NCBI GenBank assembly: GCA_030613055.1
Contig: JAUWMR010000046.1
Coordinates: 1-35,535, forward strand
Length of the DNA stretch: 35,535 nt
Direction of reading: 5' to 3'
DNA from: Desulfobacteraceae bacterium
Lineage (GTDB): Bacteria; Desulfobacterota; DSM-4660; Desulfatiglandales; Desulfatiglandaceae
Shown: positions 32,370 through 35,535 of the stretch, one piece after another
How positions within the stretch are numbered: position 1 is the first letter of the stretch
Layout of the letters: every line of letters begins with the position of its first letter
Notes under the pieces: model-generated
Databases searched by the model: none
What the model was told of the DNA's origin: nothing
What the model saw: the letters and a program-made list of their open reading frames with translations, nothing else
Made by a program: the position numbers and the translations under genes

Positions 32370-33473
32370 ATGGCGGAAAAAGATGTGTACGAACGATTGG
32401 CTCAACACCTTTCTTTTCTTGGAATGGGGTATCCTCCGACAGAAGATCTGGTGCAGATCCTGAGAGAAAATTTCAGCCCCACTGAAGCTGAGGTGGCGCT
32501 GGCAATTCCAACCCGGGTTATGCCGCTTCAATGCGTCGCGGCAGATGAAATTGCCGGCAAGGTTGAGCTTACCCAGGTAGAAGCGGAAGAGATGTTGGAT
32601 GGACTCTCCAAACGGGGATTACTTTTTTCAGCTATAACCGAAGACGGAAAGAAGGGATATGCCCTTCAGCAGGTCGGCTTTTCATTTCCCCAGACCTTTT
32701 TCTGGAAAGGTGATGATACACCCCATGCGAGGAATATGGCTGCCCTTGTAGCAAAATATTTTAACCGTGAGGTGACACGGAAGGCGTACAGTTCTGAGAC
32801 AAAAGCTTACAGATATATTCCGGTATCAGAGACCATTGAGCCTGAATTCCAATCTGTTTATCCCCACCATGCCATGGAAAGTGTCATTGAGAAGGCCACG
32901 GACTTTGCCGTGTGTCACTGTTCCTGTCGCATGGTAGCCAGGCTGAGGGGCAGGCCCTGCGAACATCCCACAGAGGTCTGCATTAAATTTGATGAAATCG
33001 CGCGATATGTGATTGACAAAAAATTGGGCAGGGAAATAACAAGAGATGAGGCGCGGGAAATTATAAAACAGAGTGAGGAAGCGGGATTAGTGCATTTTGT
33101 TGACAATGCCGTGGGTGACATAAAGCATAACTGTAATTGCTGCGGGTGTGCATGCTGGAATGTGGGGGCTCTCAAAAGAAGAAAGATCCCGAGGGATATT
33201 ATCATGGCAACTTATTTTATCAGGGAAACGGACCTGGATGCATGCACGGGTTGTGGCGAATGTGCTGAGATCTGTCCGGTTGATGCCGTGAGAATGGAAG
33301 ATGATGTCCCAGTGGTTGATCAGGACTGGTGCATCGGTTGCGGTGTGTGCGTCAGCAGATGCCCTACCGATGCGGCAAGAATAAAACTAAGGCCTGATAA
33401 AACAGGAGAATTGCCTGCCACTAATTTTGCCGAATTACACCACACGATACTCCGCGAGAAGGGCCTGATCTGA
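32370..33473 (+). CDS. Cysteine-rich 4Fe-4S protein with N-terminal winged-helix-like region
   Basis: A 367-residue protein with three parts. Residues ~1-90 look like a winged-helix domain (VALAIPTRVMPLQCVAADEIAGKVELTQVEAEEMLDGLSKRGLL). A central region carries CHCSC, a Cys pair around RGRPCEHPTEVC, and the dense CNCCGCACW. The C-terminal ferredoxin domain has two [4Fe-4S] motifs, CTGCGECAEICP and CIGCGVCVSRCP. GGAGGG precedes ATG 32370. Relatives occur in sulfate reducers and other anaerobes and may work in electron transfer or redox sensing. It is divergent from the DUF885 cassette across a 159-base region that must hold both promoters. Confidence 0.88.
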   Translation: MAEKDVYERLAQHLSFLGMGYPPTEDLVQILRENFSPTEAEVALAIPTRVMPLQCVAADEIAGKVELTQVEAEEMLDGLSKRGLLFSAITEDGKKGYALQQVGFSFPQTFFWKGDDTPHARNMAALVAKYFNREVTRKAYSSETKAYRYIPVSETIEPEFQSVYPHHAMESVIEKATDFAVCHCSCRMVARLRGRPCEHPTEVCIKFDEIARYVIDKKLGREITRDEAREIIKQSEEAGLVHFVDNAVGDIKHNCNCCGCACWNVGALKRRKIPRDIIMATYFIRETDLDACTGCGECAEICPVDAVRMEDDVPVVDQDWCIGCGVCVSRCPTDAARIKLRPDKTGELPATNFAELHHTILREKGLI

Positions 33474-34170
33474 AATTCAATATCATTCTCAATAATTCAG
33501 CCGTCTATGGACGCGACCGTGAGATAATATCCAATACCAGTCTGCCCGCCATCCATAGTATTACGGCGGACGGGCCGTCCGGCGGACAGGTCGAATGATA
33601 AATTTCCATATTTTAAGTGTTTTTCATTGGACATTGGTTATTGATAATTGGAAATTGGATTTTTTTGTACTCTGTCTCTTCGTGCCCTTCGTGGTAATAA
33701 GTATAACCCCCGAAATATTGATCTGTTCCATTTAAACTTATATCATACAAGTATTAGTAGTGGTAATATATCCCGGGTTTACTGGAGAAGTTGTGGGTAA
33801 GGGGAGGCGATAATCATCACCTCGTTGATTGACTTTTTAAGGGCGTTACATAGAATATATGGCAAAAAAACTTGTGCCCAGATTCCGGCTGGATATATAT
33901 CACTAACAGAGGTATACTTAATTTTCCTGTGACTAAAGAATTTATACAGCGTACTTGAATTCGGGAAAAGTAAAGAACAAGGCAATTGGGGTTCAGTTTT
34001 AAGGCTACAAAATAGTCAACAAATGATATGGTATACTGAAATCAGGGTAAAATTCAGCATTATGCAAGTATCCTAAACCGCTGAAGAACCTCTATCTCCT
34101 ATCAAAATCAACCATTTTACTTCTATGTGGAAAATTTTTTCACGCATAGCCAATTGTGAAGGGGTAAGTT
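33474..34170. other. Long intergenic stretch with palindromes
   Basis: About 700 bases without a convincing gene. The first part holds a nested palindrome: CTGCCCGCC (33542-33550) against GGCGGACAG (33581-33589) with one mismatch, enclosing a perfect CGGACGG-G-CCGTCCG (33567-33581). It resembles the GCGGGAATCC-type elements seen near 23400. The rest is A+T-rich, and a 68-codon minus-strand frame at 33779-33985 lacks a ribosome binding site. The ribosome binding site GAAGGGG of the next gene ends the stretch. Confidence 0.55.
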
Positions 34171-35535
34171 ATGAAGTATAAACTCTCCGATCTAATTGAC
34201 ATTGAAAAAAACCAAAGGCTTCTCGACAGTTTCTGTGATGCGGTAGGAATAGCAGCGGCGATTATCGATTTAGAAGGTGAAGTTCTTGTCGGATCGCGGT
34301 GGCAAAGAATCTGTACAGATTTTCATCGTGTGAACGAACGGACATGCGAGAAATGCATTGAAAGCGATACGCAACTTGCTAATGAATTACAGCAGGGAAA
34401 ACGGTTCTCTATTTACCAATGTCGAAATGGCCTGACTGATGCTGCATCGCCAATCATAATAGAAGATGAGCATATAGCTAATGCCTTTGTTGGGCAGTTT
34501 CTCCTGAAAACGCCTGATAGGGAATTTTTTCGCCGACAAGCCACTACATATGGGTTCGAGGAAACAGCTTATTTAGATGCCCTATCTAAGGTTCCTCTAG
34601 TGACGAAGGAAACCCTTCCTGGCATTCTTGATTTTCTCACCAACTTTGCGGAGATGGTAGCAATGATGGGATTGAAACATAAAAGACAAAAAGAAGCACA
34701 GGAAGCGCTGCGGGAAAGCGAGGCAGAAAAAAAGGCCATATTGGACGGGCTCACAACAAACCTAAGGTTTGTCAACAAAAATCTGGAAATACTATGGATA
34801 AACAAGGCCGCTGCTGATTCGGCTAATAAGTCCCCTGAAGAGATGATAGGGCATAAATGCCATGAATTTTGGGGTGATGACCCGAAAAAACCCTGCGATG
34901 GTTGTCCTTCAGTGAAAGTCTTCAGAACAAAAAAGACAGAACAGATTATCAGGCATACTCTGGATGGGACAATATTGGATCTAAAAGCTGAGCCGGTTTT
35001 TGACGATAGAGGAAACTTGGTCGGTATTGTTGAAATAGCCCATGATGTTACTGATAAATCCCGACTTGAAGCACAACTTCAACAAGCGCAGAAAATGGAA
35101 GCTATTGGCACATTAGGTGGTGGCATAGCTCATGACTTTAACAATATGCTCATGGGTATCCAGGGACGCACCTCTCTGATGCTAATGGATAAGGATTCTT
35201 CCCATCCTGATTTTGAACACCTCAAAGGAATAGAGGACTATGTTAAGAGCGCGGCAGATCTCACCAGGCAACTTTTAGGTTTTGCCAGAGGCGGAAAATA
35301 TGAAATCAAAACAACCGACATTAACGAAATGATCAAAAAAAGCTCCAGTATGTTTGGCCGCACAAAGAAGGAGATCAAGATTCACGAAAAGTATCAGAAA
35401 GATGTATGGACAGTAGAAGCAGACCAGGGTCAGATTGAGCAGGTTTTGATGAATCTTTATGTAAATGCCTGGCAAGCAATGCCTGGAGGGGGGGAGTTAT
35501 ACCTTGAAACAAAAAACGTCACTCTTGATGAGGAC
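34171..35535 (+). CDS. PocR-PAS sensor histidine kinase, truncated by the window edge
   Basis: The frame is open from ATG 34171 (preceded by AAGGGG) to the end, 455 codons, with no stop reached. Domains in order: a PocR-type sensory domain (~1-165) with the Cys pair of RTCEKCIESD and YQCRNGLTDAASPI; a coiled linker (RQKEAQEALRESEAEKK); a PAS domain (~185-300) with the Cys motif KPCDGCPSVKVF; a HisKA-type domain with the phospho-acceptor in GTLGGGIAHDFNNML; and the start of the ATPase domain (QIEQVLMNLYVNAWQAMPGGG). There is no transmembrane segment, so it is a cytoplasmic sensor. PocR domains are thought to bind small hydrocarbon derivatives. A receiver domain may follow beyond the window. 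Confidence 0.92.
   Translation, partial: MKYKLSDLIDIEKNQRLLDSFCDAVGIAAAIIDLEGEVLVGSRWQRICTDFHRVNERTCEKCIESDTQLANELQQGKRFSIYQCRNGLTDAASPIIIEDEHIANAFVGQFLLKTPDREFFRRQATTYGFEETAYLDALSKVPLVTKETLPGILDFLTNFAEMVAMMGLKHKRQKEAQEALRESEAEKKAILDGLTTNLRFVNKNLEILWINKAAADSANKSPEEMIGHKCHEFWGDDPKKPCDGCPSVKVFRTKKTEQIIRHTLDGTILDLKAEPVFDDRGNLVGIVEIAHDVTDKSRLEAQLQQAQKMEAIGTLGGGIAHDFNNMLMGIQGRTSLMLMDKDSSHPDFEHLKGIEDYVKSAADLTRQLLGFARGGKYEIKTTDINEMIKKSSSMFGRTKKEIKIHEKYQKDVWTVEADQGQIEQVLMNLYVNAWQAMPGGGELYLETKNVTLDED

Noticed and set aside
33779-33985. 68-codon minus-strand frame in the long gap
   Set aside because: No Shine-Dalgarno sequence and no recognised family. It cannot be excluded but is not supported.

Overview
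The window looks like a chromosomal segment of a Desulfobacterota (deltaproteobacterial) anaerobe, probably from a metagenome or draft assembly. The signs are a tripartite TRAP uptake operon, a cysteine-rich double-[4Fe-4S] protein, a PocR/PAS histidine kinase, a DsrE-family gene that reads as a selenoprotein, an archaeal-type nicotinate phosphoribosyltransferase, and several decayed REP-associated-type transposase ends. No rRNA, tRNA, CRISPR array or intact insertion sequence was seen. The taxonomic call is inference.

Layout. Positions 1-5700 look like an accessory block: the tail of a transposase-like gene (3-116), a Fic protein gene (479-2035) with three identical upstream decamers and a 66-bp repeat on each side, a G+C-rich RND/MMPL exporter gene (2691-5198), REP-like hairpins (5256-5328) and a second transposase-tail remnant (5521-5700). 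Next, on the minus strand, come a divergent KptA/Tpt1-like gene and a nicotinate phosphoribosyltransferase gene. On the plus strand, 8219-13827 carries a secreted VWA-domain protein, a two-component kinase/regulator pair whose regulator ends in a heptanucleotide repeat, an acyl-CoA thioesterase, the DsrE-like selenoprotein with a SECIS-like hairpin, and a GNAT acetyltransferase.

Positions 13914-21330 form one long minus-strand gene run, transcribed dctP - dctQ - dctM - Tm-1-like - active trypsin-like/PDZ protease - catalytically dead protease paralogue. On the plus strand follow htpX, an apparently leaderless marR-type regulator with its own palindrome and terminator, a MITE-like palindromic element, a translationally coupled three-gene membrane cluster including a 30-residue ORF, and a tandem flavodoxin-fold protein. 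Minus-strand genes then resume: a zinc alcohol dehydrogenase, a DUF2784 membrane protein, a YajD-type HNH protein, and a tightly packed cassette of DUF885 zinc peptidase, circularly permuted ATP-grasp ligase and SAM methyltransferase (28280-32210). Divergent from that cassette is the Fe-S protein, and the window ends inside a PocR-PAS histidine kinase.

The points most worth a second look are: (i) the DsrE-like gene, where an in-frame TGA in a U-x-x-C motif is followed by a GGTCT-loop hairpin, so the gene would be cut short at 13004 by standard gene calling; (ii) the DUF885/ATP-grasp/methyltransferase cassette, a plausible uncharacterised peptide or amide pathway; (iii) the paired live and dead Deg-like proteases behind a TRAP operon; (iv) a KptA homologue with altered signature motifs next to an NAD-biosynthesis gene; and (v) the repeat architecture around fic.
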